Shown piece after piece: positions 7,880 through 16,050 of a stretch of DNA of 38,375 nt; position 1 is the stretch's first letter, and each line of letters begins with the position of its first letter. Below the pieces are notes generated by a model. It did no database searches, was not told where the DNA came from, and saw only the letters and a list, made by a program, of their open reading frames with translations. The stretch spans positions 1-38,375 of the forward strand of contig JBMOOH010000006.1 of assembly GCA_049323795.1 (NCBI GenBank), in the 5' to 3' direction. The stretch comes from JAOADN01 sp049323795. GTDB taxonomy: Bacteria > Pseudomonadota > Alphaproteobacteria > Rhodobacterales > Rhodobacteraceae. The translations under genes and the position numbers were made by a program.

Positions 7880-9091
7880 ATGACCGGACGCTCCGCCTTT
7901 CTCGACCATCTGACCGGCACGCTCGCCCGGATCGGGGCCGACGGGCTGATGAAGCGCGAACGGCTCATCACCTCGCCGCAGGGGGCGCGGATATCGGTCG
8001 CCGCGGACGGGGGATCGCGCGAGGGGGTCTTGAACCTCTGCGCGAACAACTATCTCGGCCTCGCCGACGACCCGCGGCTGATCGCGGCAGCAGGGAAGGC
8101 GACCGAGGAGCACGGATACGGAATGGCATCGGTCCGTTTCATCTGCGGGACGCAGGACATTCACCGCCAGCTCGAGAGCAGGATCGCCCGGTTTCTGGGG
8201 AAGGACGACTCGATCCTCTTCGCGGCCTGCTTCGATGCGAACGGCGGGCTCTTCGAGCCGCTTCTCGGGGCCGAGGACGCGGTGGTGTCGGACGCGCTGA
8301 ACCATGCCTCGATCATCGACGGCATCCGTCTCTGCAAGGCGCGGCGGTACCGCTACGCGAATTCCGACATGGACGATCTGGAGGTGCAGCTCAAGGCCGC
8401 GCGCGAGGACGGGGCGCGCCACGTCATGATCGCGACGGACGGCGTCTTCAGCATGGACGGCTATCTCGCGAAGCTGCCCGAGGTGACGGCGCTCGCCGCG
8501 AAATACGGCGCCGTCGTCATGGTGGACGACTGCCACGCCACCGGCTTCATGGGGCCGGAAGGGCGCGGGACGCCGCATCACCACGGCGTGGCGGAGGGCG
8601 TGGACATCCTGACCGGGACGCTCGGCAAGGCGCTGGGCGGGGCGCTCGGCGGCTATGCCGCCGGGCCGCAGCCGGTGATCGACCTGCTCCGCCAGCGGGC
8701 GCGGCCCTACCTGTTCTCGAACGCGCTTCCCCCTTCCATCGTGGGGGCGGGGCTGGCGGCGATCGACATCGTCGAGGCGGCGGATGACCTCAGGGCGCAG
8801 CTATTTGCCAATGCGCAACACTGGCGCGCGGGGCTTGAGAAAGCGGGCTTCCGGCTTCTGCCGGGCGGGCATCCGATCGTGCCCGTCATGCTGGGCGAGG
8901 CGGGGCTGGCGCAGCGGATGGCGCAGGAACTGGACCGGCGCGGTGTCTATGTGGCCGGTTTCTTCTTTCCGGTGGTGCCGAAGGGGCAGGCCCGGATACG
9001 GACGCAGATGAACGCGCGGCTGACGCGGGCCGACCTGGATTTCGCGCTGGGGGCGTTCGAGGAAGCGGGCAGGGCGGTGGGAGCGATCTGA
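7880..9091 (+). CDS. kbl: Glycine C-acetyltransferase (2-amino-3-ketobutyrate CoA ligase)
   Basis: A 403-residue PLP enzyme of the alpha-oxoamine synthase family. With Tdh it degrades threonine: Tdh makes 2-amino-3-ketobutyrate and Kbl splits it with CoA into glycine and acetyl-CoA. Signatures are L-N-L-C-A-N-N-Y-L-G-L-A, S-V-R-F-I-C-G-T-Q (substrate), V-M-V-D-D-C-H-A-T-G-F (PLP Asp and His) and T-G-T-L-G-K250-A-L-G-G (Schiff-base Lys), with R-I-R-T-Q near the end. The ATG sits 5 nt after an AGGGGAAA ribosome site. The stop overlaps the tdh start (TGATG), showing tight coupling. Confidence 0.96.
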   Translation: MTGRSAFLDHLTGTLARIGADGLMKRERLITSPQGARISVAADGGSREGVLNLCANNYLGLADDPRLIAAAGKATEEHGYGMASVRFICGTQDIHRQLESRIARFLGKDDSILFAACFDANGGLFEPLLGAEDAVVSDALNHASIIDGIRLCKARRYRYANSDMDDLEVQLKAAREDGARHVMIATDGVFSMDGYLAKLPEVTALAAKYGAVVMVDDCHATGFMGPEGRGTPHHHGVAEGVDILTGTLGKALGGALGGYAAGPQPVIDLLRQRARPYLFSNALPPSIVGAGLAAIDIVEAADDLRAQLFANAQHWRAGLEKAGFRLLPGGHPIVPVMLGEAGLAQRMAQELDRRGVYVAGFFFPVVPKGQARIRTQMNARLTRADLDFALGAFEEAGRAVGAI

Positions 9092-10131
9092 TGAGACGGA
9101 ACGACATGAAGGCGCTCGTGAAGGCCCGGCCCGAGGAAGGGCTCTGGATGGAGCACCGCCCGGTCCCCGAGATCGGGCCGGACGACGTGCTGATCCGCAT
9201 CCGCAAGACCGGCATCTGCGGCACCGACATCCATATCTGGACCTGGGACGAGTGGGCGGCACGCACGGTGCCGGTACCCCTGGTCACCGGCCACGAATTC
9301 GCGGGCGAGATCGTGGAACTGGGGCGGAACGTCGAGGGGCTGAAGATCGGGCAGCGCTGTTCGGGCGAGGGCCACCTGATCGGGCACCAGAGCCGCCAGA
9401 GCCGGTCGGGCAAGTTCCACCTCGACCCCGAGACGCGGGGGATCGGGGTGAACGAGCCGGGGGCCTTCGCGGAATACCTGCGGCTGCCGGCGTTCAACGT
9501 GGTGCCGCTGCCCGACGAGATCGACGACGAGATCGGGGCGATCCTCGATCCGCTCGGCAACGCCGTCCACACCGCCCTGTCCTTCGACCTGATCGGAGAG
9601 GACGTGCTGGTGACGGGGGCCGGGCCGATCGGGATCATGGCCGCCGCCGTCGCCCGCCACGTGGGGGCGCGGCATGTGGTGATCACCGACGTGAACCAGG
9701 CGCGGCTCGACCTTGCGGTGAAGGTGGCGGACGTGGTGCCGGTGAACGTCGCGAATGAGGACCTGAAGGACGTCATCGCCCGGCTGAAGCTCGCCCAGGG
9801 CTTCGACGTGGGAATGGAGATGTCGGGCAACCAGCAGGCTCTCGACCAGATGGTCGAAAGCATGGTGATGGGCGGGCGGATCGCGATGCTGGGCATCCCG
9901 CCGGGAAAAAGCCCGGTGGACTGGAGCCGGATCGTCTTCAAGGCGATCACGATCAAGGGCGTCTACGGGCGGGAGATTTTCGAGACCTGGTACAAGATGA
10001 TCGCGATGCTGACGAACGGGCTGGACGTGCGCCCCGTGATCACCCATCGCTTCAAGGTGGACCAGTTCCGGGAGGGCTTTCTGGTGATGCGGTCGGGCCT
10101 GTCGGGCAAGGTCGTGCTCGACTGGACATGA
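9091..10131 (+). CDS. tdh: L-threonine 3-dehydrogenase lacking the structural-zinc cysteines
   Basis: A 346-residue medium-chain zinc dehydrogenase oxidising threonine with NAD+. Catalytic-zinc ligands are present (G-I-C-G-T-D-I-H and T-G-H-E-F), as is the Rossmann motif G-A-G-P-I-G. Overall similarity to E. coli Tdh is high (F-D-V-G-M-E-M-S-G, G-V-Y-G-R-E-I-F-E-T-W). The structural zinc loop, which in E. coli Tdh reads C-G-H-C-R-N-C followed by H-L-C, is replaced position for position by G-H-Q-S-R-Q-S followed by H-L-D. All four cysteines are therefore lost without any length change. The start shares a base with the kbl stop; an internal ATG five codons later is also possible. Confidence 0.95.
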   Translation: MRRNDMKALVKARPEEGLWMEHRPVPEIGPDDVLIRIRKTGICGTDIHIWTWDEWAARTVPVPLVTGHEFAGEIVELGRNVEGLKIGQRCSGEGHLIGHQSRQSRSGKFHLDPETRGIGVNEPGAFAEYLRLPAFNVVPLPDEIDDEIGAILDPLGNAVHTALSFDLIGEDVLVTGAGPIGIMAAAVARHVGARHVVITDVNQARLDLAVKVADVVPVNVANEDLKDVIARLKLAQGFDVGMEMSGNQQALDQMVESMVMGGRIAMLGIPPGKSPVDWSRIVFKAITIKGVYGREIFETWYKMIAMLTNGLDVRPVITHRFKVDQFREGFLVMRSGLSGKVVLDWT

Positions 10132-10148
10132 GGCGCGCATCCCCCGGG

Positions 10149-10162
10149 CCGGGCGCGCCCGG
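10149..10162. terminator. GC palindrome between tdh and the CPBP gene
   Basis: CCGGGCGCGCCCGG is a perfect 14-bp palindrome 18 bp after the tdh stop and 19 bp before the next start. It can form a short hairpin in the transcript, but no U-run follows. It may be a weak terminator or processing hairpin rather than a true intrinsic terminator. Confidence 0.35.
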
Positions 10163-10180
10163 TGCCGCCGGAGGCCGGAC

Positions 10181-11083
10181 ATGACCCGCTTTCCCCACCT
10201 GCCCGCCTTCGATGCGTTCGTGGCCCCCGCCCGGCTGAAGCCGCAGGCATGGCGGCTGATCCTGGGAATGGTGCTGGCGCCGGCCATCTACACCGCGCTC
10301 ATCTCCGGCGTCGGCATCCTTGTCTATCTCCGCTACGGCGGGGTGATCGCCTACGGCATGCTCGCGGCACTGTCCAACGGACTGACGCCCGGCGGCGTGC
10401 TGATGCTGCTCTTCAGCTTCACCGGACTTGCGGCCGGCGCCATCGCGGTCGCGCGCGCGCTGCACGGACGCCGTGCGGGAACGCTGTTCGGGGCGTGCTT
10501 CGCCGTCCTTCGCCGGGATTTCCTCCGCGTGGCCCTGGCGGTGCTGGCCGTCAACCTGATCGCCGCGCTCGTCTCGGTGGCGGTGTCGGGGGGCGTCACG
10601 CGGAATCCGCAGTCATGGGCGCTCTGGCGCTACTACCCCTTCGCGCTCGTCGCCCTTCTGGTACAGGTCTCGGCCGAGGAGCTGTTCTTCCGCGGCTACC
10701 TGGTCCAGCAGCTTGCGGCGCGCTATGCCGCGCGCGTGATCTGGACGGGCATTCCGGCGGCGGCCTTCGCCCTCGGCCACTATACCCGGCAGGACTATGC
10801 CGGTCTGGCCTGGCTCGTGGTCGTCTGGGCGGGGCTGTTCGGCATCCTGGCAACCGACCTCACCGTCCGGACCGGAAACCTCGGGGCCGGGATCGGCTTT
10901 CACTTTGCCACGAACGCCGTCGCGCTTTTCGTCCTCGGTGTCGAGGGGAACCTGGACGGTCTCGCCCTCTGGTCCGTTCCCGTCGATCCTTCGGCGCCGG
11001 CCCAGGCCCTTCCGATGGTTGCCGCCGACTTCCTGACGATCCTCGTCGGATGGCTTGCGGCACGGCTTGCGCTGCGGGTCTGA
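10181..11083 (+). CDS. CPBP-family intramembrane metalloprotease (CAAX protease homologue)
   Basis: A 300-residue membrane protein with about seven or eight hydrophobic segments. It carries the three ABI/CPBP motifs: E166-E167-L-F-F-R-G, then F-A-L-G-H, then F-H-F-A-T-N. These supply the glutamate and histidines of an intramembrane metal site. Bacterial members serve in bacteriocin immunity or unknown membrane proteolysis; the Rhodobacterales copies near kbl-tdh have no known substrate. ATG 10181 follows a GGAGGCCGG ribosome site. It probably has its own transcript or reads through from tdh. Confidence 0.9.
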   Translation: MTRFPHLPAFDAFVAPARLKPQAWRLILGMVLAPAIYTALISGVGILVYLRYGGVIAYGMLAALSNGLTPGGVLMLLFSFTGLAAGAIAVARALHGRRAGTLFGACFAVLRRDFLRVALAVLAVNLIAALVSVAVSGGVTRNPQSWALWRYYPFALVALLVQVSAEELFFRGYLVQQLAARYAARVIWTGIPAAAFALGHYTRQDYAGLAWLVVVWAGLFGILATDLTVRTGNLGAGIGFHFATNAVALFVLGVEGNLDGLALWSVPVDPSAPAQALPMVAADFLTILVGWLAARLALRV

Positions 11084-11168
11084 GCCGAGGCGCAACGTTG
11101 CAATCCTGCACCCCCCCGCTTATTTCAGGCCCCACGCGACTCGCGGTCGGACCGCAGGGGGAAGCCCG

Positions 11169-12095
11169 ATGAACTGGATCACGAACTACGTCCGGCCCAA
11201 GATCAACTCGCTGTTCTCGCGCCGGGAAGTGCCCGAGAACCTGTGGACCAAGTGCCCAGAATGCGGAACGATGCTGTTCCACCGGGAACTCGCGGACAAC
11301 CTGAACGTCTGCTCGAACTGCGATCACCACATGCCGATTTCGCCGAGGGAGCGCTTCGCGGCGCTGTTCGACGGCGGCGTGTTCGCCGAGGTGAAGGTGC
11401 CCGAGCCGCTGGCCGACCCGCTGCATTTCCGCGACCAGAAGAAGTATCCCGACCGGCTGAAGGCCGCGCAGAAGGAAACCGGCGCGAAGGACGCGATGCT
11501 GGTGGCCGAGGGCGAGATGGGCCGCACCCCGATCGTCGCCGCCGCACAGGACTTCAGCTTCATGGCCGGGTCGATGGGGATGTTCGTCGGAAACGCGGTG
11601 ATCGCGGCCGCCGACCGTGCCGTGAAGCTGAAGCGGCCGCTGATCCTGTTTGCGGCGGCAGGCGGGGCGCGGATGCAGGAGGGCATCCTGTCGCTGATGC
11701 AGATGCCGCGCACCACGGTCGCCGTGCAGATGCTGAAGGAGGCGGGCCTTCCCTACGTCGTCGTCCTGACCCATCCGACGACGGGCGGGGTGACGGCCAG
11801 CTACGCGATGCTCGGCGACGTGCAGATCGCCGAGCCGAACGCGCTGATCTGCTTCGCGGGCCCCCGCGTGATCGAGCAGACGATCCGCGAGAAGCTGCCG
11901 GAAGGGTTCCAGCGGGCGGAGTACCTGCTCGACCACGGGATGCTCGACCGGGTGACACACCGCAAGAAGCTGCGCGACGAGCTCATCACCATCGTCCGGC
12001 TGCTGACGGGCCTGAGCGCGCCGGTGAAGGGCGACCTGCCGAAGCCCGAGGCGGCCGCGCCCAACGGCGCCGCGAGGGCCGGAGCCGCGACGTAA
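11169..12095 (+). CDS. accD: Acetyl-CoA carboxylase carboxyltransferase subunit beta
   Basis: A 308-residue subunit that, with AccA, transfers CO2 from biotin to acetyl-CoA to make malonyl-CoA for fatty acid synthesis. It starts M-N-W-I-T-N-Y-V-R-P-K-I and has the N-terminal zinc ribbon C-P-E-C ... C-S-N-C. The crotonase-like core carries the oxyanion-hole glycines (A-A-A-G-G-A-R-M-Q-E-G) and the motif P-T-T-G-G-V-T-A-S-Y. The ATG at 11169 is preceded by AGGGGGAAG. The C-terminus ends in an Ala/Pro-rich tail. folC starts 5 bp after the stop, the common accD-folC operon. Confidence 0.97.
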   Translation: MNWITNYVRPKINSLFSRREVPENLWTKCPECGTMLFHRELADNLNVCSNCDHHMPISPRERFAALFDGGVFAEVKVPEPLADPLHFRDQKKYPDRLKAAQKETGAKDAMLVAEGEMGRTPIVAAAQDFSFMAGSMGMFVGNAVIAAADRAVKLKRPLILFAAAGGARMQEGILSLMQMPRTTVAVQMLKEAGLPYVVVLTHPTTGGVTASYAMLGDVQIAEPNALICFAGPRVIEQTIREKLPEGFQRAEYLLDHGMLDRVTHRKKLRDELITIVRLLTGLSAPVKGDLPKPEAAAPNGAARAGAAT

Positions 12096-12100
12096 CCGCG

Positions 12101-13378
12101 ATGGGTGGCGATCCCTCCGACCTTGTCCTGCAGCGGATGATGACGCTGCATCCGAAGATCATCGACCTGACGCTCGACCGGGTGTGGCGCCTTCTGGAGC
12201 GACTCGGCCACCCCGAGCGGTCGCTGCCGCCGGTCGTCCACATCGCGGGGACGAACGGGAAGGGATCGACGCTGGCGATGATCCGGGCGGGGCTCGAGGC
12301 GGCAGGCAGCACGGTTCACGCCTATACCTCGCCGCACCTCGTGCGGTTTCACGAGCGTATCCGGCTGGCGGGGGGACTGATCTCGGAGGACCGCCTGTCC
12401 GAGGTGCTGGACGAATGCGAGCGGGTGAACGGCGGCGAGGGGATCACCTATTTCGAGATCACGACCTGCGCCGCGCTTCTGGCATTCGCCCGGACTCCTG
12501 CGGATTACGCGCTTCTGGAAGTGGGGCTTGGCGGGCGGCTTGACGCCACGAACGTGGTGGACCGGCCGCGCCTGACGGTCATCACGCCGGTGTCGATGGA
12601 CCACGAGCAGTACCTCGGCGACACGGTCGCGAAGATCGCGGGGGAAAAGGCGGGGATCATCAAGCGGGGCGTTCCGGTGGTCGTCGGGCCGCAGCATCCC
12701 GACGGGCTTCAGGTGATCGAGGCCAAGGCGGAACGGATGGGCGCGCCAGTCCTTGCCCACGGCCAGCACTGGCGGGCGTGGGAAGAACGCGGGCGGCTGG
12801 TCTTCGAGGACGAGAACGGGCTTCTGGACCTGCCCCTGCCGAACCTGCCGGGGCCTCACCAGATCGACAACGCGGGGGCCGCGCTGATGGCGCTGCGGCA
12901 TCTCGGCTTCGGCGAGTCCGCCTGCGAGTCCGCCGTGACCCGCGCCGAATGGCCCGCCCGGATGCAGCGGCTTAAGCGCGGTCCGCTGGTCGAGGCGGCG
13001 GGGAAATGCGAACTGTGGCTCGACGGCGGGCACAACCCGGCAGGCGGCGAGGCGGTGGCGGCGACGCTCGACCGGATGCCGAAGAAGCCGACGCATCTGG
13101 TCACGGGGATGCTCAACACCAAGGATATCGGGGGCTATCTGCGGCCGCTCGCCTCGCGGGCGGCGAGCCTGACGGCCGTATCGATTCCCGGCGAAGCGAA
13201 CACGCTGCCGGCCGAGGCCACCCGCGACGCGGCGCTGGCGGCGGGCTTTGCGGACGCGGACATGGCCGCGGGTCTCGCCGAGGCCGTGGAGCGGTTGGCG
13301 GCACGCCATCCGGGCACCCGCATCCTGATCTGCGGTTCGCTCTATCTGGCCGGCCGTGTGCTGGCCGAGAACGGCTGA
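12101..13378 (+). CDS. folC: Bifunctional folylpolyglutamate/dihydrofolate synthase
   Basis: A 425-residue Mur-ligase-family enzyme adding glutamate to dihydropteroate or tetrahydrofolate in the cytoplasm. It carries the P-loop H-I-A-G-T-N-G-K-G-S-T, the folate-loop region Y-T-S-P-H-L-V-R-F-H-E-R-I-R, the L-L-E-V-G-L-G-G-R-L-D-A-T-N-V motif, S-M-D-H-E-Q-Y-L-G, and the C-terminal domain motif L-D-G-G-H-N-P-A-G. The start is ATG 12101, 5 bp after accD. It links with fmt in the same region through one-carbon/folate chemistry, though it is probably not co-transcribed with it. Confidence 0.96.
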   Translation: MGGDPSDLVLQRMMTLHPKIIDLTLDRVWRLLERLGHPERSLPPVVHIAGTNGKGSTLAMIRAGLEAAGSTVHAYTSPHLVRFHERIRLAGGLISEDRLSEVLDECERVNGGEGITYFEITTCAALLAFARTPADYALLEVGLGGRLDATNVVDRPRLTVITPVSMDHEQYLGDTVAKIAGEKAGIIKRGVPVVVGPQHPDGLQVIEAKAERMGAPVLAHGQHWRAWEERGRLVFEDENGLLDLPLPNLPGPHQIDNAGAALMALRHLGFGESACESAVTRAEWPARMQRLKRGPLVEAAGKCELWLDGGHNPAGGEAVAATLDRMPKKPTHLVTGMLNTKDIGGYLRPLASRAASLTAVSIPGEANTLPAEATRDAALAAGFADADMAAGLAEAVERLAARHPGTRILICGSLYLAGRVLAENG

Positions 13379-13481
13379 CCCGGGCTTTCCGTCTCCCGCA
13401 CATCCGTCGTGCAGCATTGCACCTGCCGGGTCGGCGGCCGGAATGCTATGTGAGACGCGACATCGGACAAGGATCCCGGCC

Positions 13482-14519
13482 ATGACCTTCGAAATGGGCA
13501 TCGACACCTTCGGCGACGTGACGACCGGGCCGGACGGGCAGCCCCTGCCCCATGACGCGGTGCTGCGGGATGTGGTCGAGGAGGCGGTGGTGGCCGATCA
13601 GGCCGGGCTCGACTTCATCGGGCTGGGCGAGCATCACCGGGCCGATTTCGCGATTTCCTCGCCCGAGGTGCTGCTCGGCGCCATCGCCTCGCGCACCAGC
13701 CGCATCAAGCTCGGCACCGCGGTCACGGTCCTCTCGTCGGACGACCCGATCCGGGTGTTCCAGCGGTTCTCGACGCTCAACGCGGTGTCGAACGGGCGGG
13801 CCGAGGTGATCCTCGGGCGCGGGTCGTTCACCGAGAGCTTTCCGCTCTTCGGCTACGACCTCTCGGACTACGAGGTGCTGTTCGAGGAGAAGCTCGACCT
13901 GTTCGTGAAGGTCCTCCGCAACGAGGAGGTCACCTGGCAGGGAAGCACCCGCCCGGCCCTGAGCCGCCAGCGGGTCTATCCGACGCTCGGTGCCCCGCTT
14001 CCCGTCTGGATCGGCGTGGGCGGCAGCCCCGGGTCGATCATCCGCGCGGTGCGGCACGAGCTGCCGGTCATGCTGGCCGTGATCGGCGGGCCGGCGGTGC
14101 GGTTCCGGCCCTTCGTCGATCTCTGGCAGCGGGCGTGGGCGCAGGTGGGCAAGCCTGCGCTGCCCATCGGCCTCCATTCGCACGGGCATGTCGCGCCGAC
14201 CGACGAGGAGGCCGTGGAGACGGTCTGGCCGCACTACCGCACGATGTTCAACCGGCTCGGGCGCGAGCGCGGCTGGCCGCCGGTGAGCCGCGAGCAGTTC
14301 GAGAGCGAGGTGCGGCAGGGAAGCCAGTACGTCGGCTCGCCCGAGACGGTCGCGCGGCGGATCGCGGCGGCGGTGACGGCGCTGGGCGTGGGCCGCTTCG
14401 ACATGAAGTATTCGACCGGCGGGCTGCCTCACGACAGGATGGTCCGCTGCATCGAGCTCTACGGAACCCGGGTCGTGCCGATGGTGCGCGACATGCTGTC
14501 GGGCGCGAAGGCGGCCTGA
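13482..14519 (+). CDS. LLM-class flavin-dependent oxidoreductase (luciferase-like)
   Basis: A 345-residue single-domain TIM-barrel of the bacterial luciferase/F420-flavin family. Recognisable parts are G-L-D-F-I-G-L-G-E-H-H-R near residue 45 (start of the active-site region), I-K-L-G-T-A-V-T-V-L-S-S-D-D-P, G-R-A-E-V-I-L-G-R-G-S-F (flavin phosphate), W-I-G-V-G-G-S-P-G-S and Y-V-G-S-P-E-T-V-A-R-R-I. Such enzymes use FMNH2 and O2 on unknown small substrates; I cannot tell the substrate. ATG 13482 gives M-T-F-E-M-G-I-D-T-F-G-D, a typical start for this subgroup. It converges on zapE, 28 bp apart. Confidence 0.92.
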   Translation: MTFEMGIDTFGDVTTGPDGQPLPHDAVLRDVVEEAVVADQAGLDFIGLGEHHRADFAISSPEVLLGAIASRTSRIKLGTAVTVLSSDDPIRVFQRFSTLNAVSNGRAEVILGRGSFTESFPLFGYDLSDYEVLFEEKLDLFVKVLRNEEVTWQGSTRPALSRQRVYPTLGAPLPVWIGVGGSPGSIIRAVRHELPVMLAVIGGPAVRFRPFVDLWQRAWAQVGKPALPIGLHSHGHVAPTDEEAVETVWPHYRTMFNRLGRERGWPPVSREQFESEVRQGSQYVGSPETVARRIAAAVTALGVGRFDMKYSTGGLPHDRMVRCIELYGTRVVPMVRDMLSGAKAA

Positions 14520-14547
14520 CGGCCTGCGCAGCGGGTCCTGCGCCGCG

Positions 14548-15618
14548 TCAGACGCCCCAGCCGGCGCCCTGCATCTCGCGCAGCCGGCTCGCGGTGCGTT
14601 CGAACTCGAAGGACCCGGCCCCTTCGATGTAGAGCCGCCCGGGGTCGTCTGCGGCCGAGGCGATGAGGCGCACGCGGGCGTCGTAGAGCGTGTCCACCAG
14701 CGTCACGAAGCGCTTGGCCTCGTTGTAGTTGGCCGAAGAGAGGACGGGAATGTCCTCGAGGATGAGCACGCGCACGGCCTTGGCGATGGCGAGGTAGTCC
14801 GCCGGGCCGAGAGGTTCGGCGCAGAGGTCCCAGAAGGTCGCTCTCGCCACGCCGGAGCGGGCATCGGGCAGGGTCACGGCGCGGCCGTTCACGCGGAGCG
14901 TCAGCGGCCCTTCGCCGCCGCCGCCGGTCAGCGCGTCCCAGATGCGGGCGATCTCGGTCGCCGCGGCGCGGTCTGCGGGCACGAACCAGACGCGCACGCC
15001 TTCGAGGACGTGGCGGCGGTAGTCGGTGGGGCTTTCCAGCTCGAGGACGTCGAGACGATCCTTGAGGAGGGCGATGAAGGGCAGGAAGACCGCGCGGTTC
15101 AGCCCGTCCTTGTAGAGATCGTCGGGCGGGCGGTTCGAGGTGGTGACGACCGTGACCCCCTGGTCGAGGAGAAGCTGGAAGAGGCGGCCGACGATCATCG
15201 CGTCGGCGATGTCGGTGATCTGCATCTCGTCGAAGCAGAGAAGCCTCAGGTCGGCGGCGATGGCGTCGGCGACGGGGCGGATCGCATCCGCGGCCCCGGC
15301 CTTGCGGGCCCGGGCGATGCCGGCCTGAACCTCCTGCATGAAGGCGTGGAAGTGGACGCGGCGTTTCGGGGCGTCGACGGCGGCATGGAAGAGGTCCATG
15401 AGCATCGACTTCCCGCGCCCGACGCCGCCCCAGAGGTAGAGGCCCCCCGGCGCCGCCGGCGGCCTGGCGAAAAGCCCGCGCAGGCCGCCCTTCGGCTGCG
15501 CTGCCTCGACCGCTTCGACGAGGCGGTCGAGCACCGGCAGCAGGGCGTGCTGGGCCGGGTCGGGGCGCAGGGCGCCGCCGGCGACCCGGGCCTGGTGGGC
15601 GTCGGTGATCTTTCCCAT
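14548..15618 (-). CDS. zapE: Cell division protein ZapE (AFG1-like ATPase)
   Basis: A 356-residue AFG1-family P-loop ATPase. In E. coli ZapE binds FtsZ and helps division under stress; mitochondrial AFG1 relatives act in quality control of respiratory proteins. Visible are Walker A G-G-V-G-R-G-K-S, the adjacent M-D-L-F-H motif, Walker B L-L-C-F-D-E-M-Q-I-T-D-I-A-D-A and sensor I T-T-S-N-R-P-P-D-D-L-Y, then R-F-V-T-L-V-D-T-L-Y-D near the end. I chose ATG 15618 (M-G-K-I-T-D-A-H) because the 16 extra codons upstream are not family-like. It is monocistronic as far as visible. Confidence 0.93.
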   Translation of the reverse strand: MGKITDAHQARVAGGALRPDPAQHALLPVLDRLVEAVEAAQPKGGLRGLFARPPAAPGGLYLWGGVGRGKSMLMDLFHAAVDAPKRRVHFHAFMQEVQAGIARARKAGAADAIRPVADAIAADLRLLCFDEMQITDIADAMIVGRLFQLLLDQGVTVVTTSNRPPDDLYKDGLNRAVFLPFIALLKDRLDVLELESPTDYRRHVLEGVRVWFVPADRAAATEIARIWDALTGGGGEGPLTLRVNGRAVTLPDARSGVARATFWDLCAEPLGPADYLAIAKAVRVLILEDIPVLSSANYNEAKRFVTLVDTLYDARVRLIASAADDPGRLYIEGAGSFEFERTASRLREMQGAGWGV

Positions 15619-15797
15619 TGCCCGCCCCGGATAACGGCTGTCGCCCCGCATGGGAAGGCGCGGCACGGCATCGCCGGATCATCTTGTCACTCTCACAAGT
15701 CTCGATTTGACCTTTTCGGCACCGGGACTGATGGTCCGCGGGCCGGTCCTGCCCTCGATCCGCCATGTCCGTCCCCGCCCGCCGCGCCCCGCCTGTC

Positions 15798-16046
15798 ACC
15801 CCGGTCCTGACCTCGGGCCCTGTCGCGCAGATCTACGGGCTGCGCTACATGGGCACGCTCTACGGTGTCGTCTTCTTCAGCCACCAGATCGGCGCGTTCC
15901 CCGGCGCATGGCTGGGCGGGCGGCTCTATGACGCCTATGGCAGCTACTCGACCGTGTGGTGGCTGGGCGTGGCGATCAGCCTGTTTTCGGCACTGGCGCA
16001 CCTGCCGGTCCGGGAACGCCCGATGAGGCTGACGCCCGCCGAGTGA
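15798..16046 (+). pseudogene. C-terminal stump of an MFS transporter
   Basis: The 93-codon frame that ends at 16046 contains, from about 15798, the last two transmembrane helices of a 12-helix major facilitator. The readable pieces are A-Q-I-Y-G-L-R-Y-M-G-T-L-Y-G, F-F-S-H-Q-I-G-A-F, W-L-G-G-R-L-Y-D-A-Y-G-S-Y and W-W-L-G-V-A-I-S-L-F-S-A-L, followed by a basic tail (L-P-V-R-E-R-P). About 300 N-terminal residues that a functional transporter needs are missing, and the sequence upstream in all plus frames is not transporter-like. A start at 15765 could produce a two-helix peptide, but I read this as a deletion remnant. Confidence 0.78.
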
Positions 16047-16050
16047 CCGT

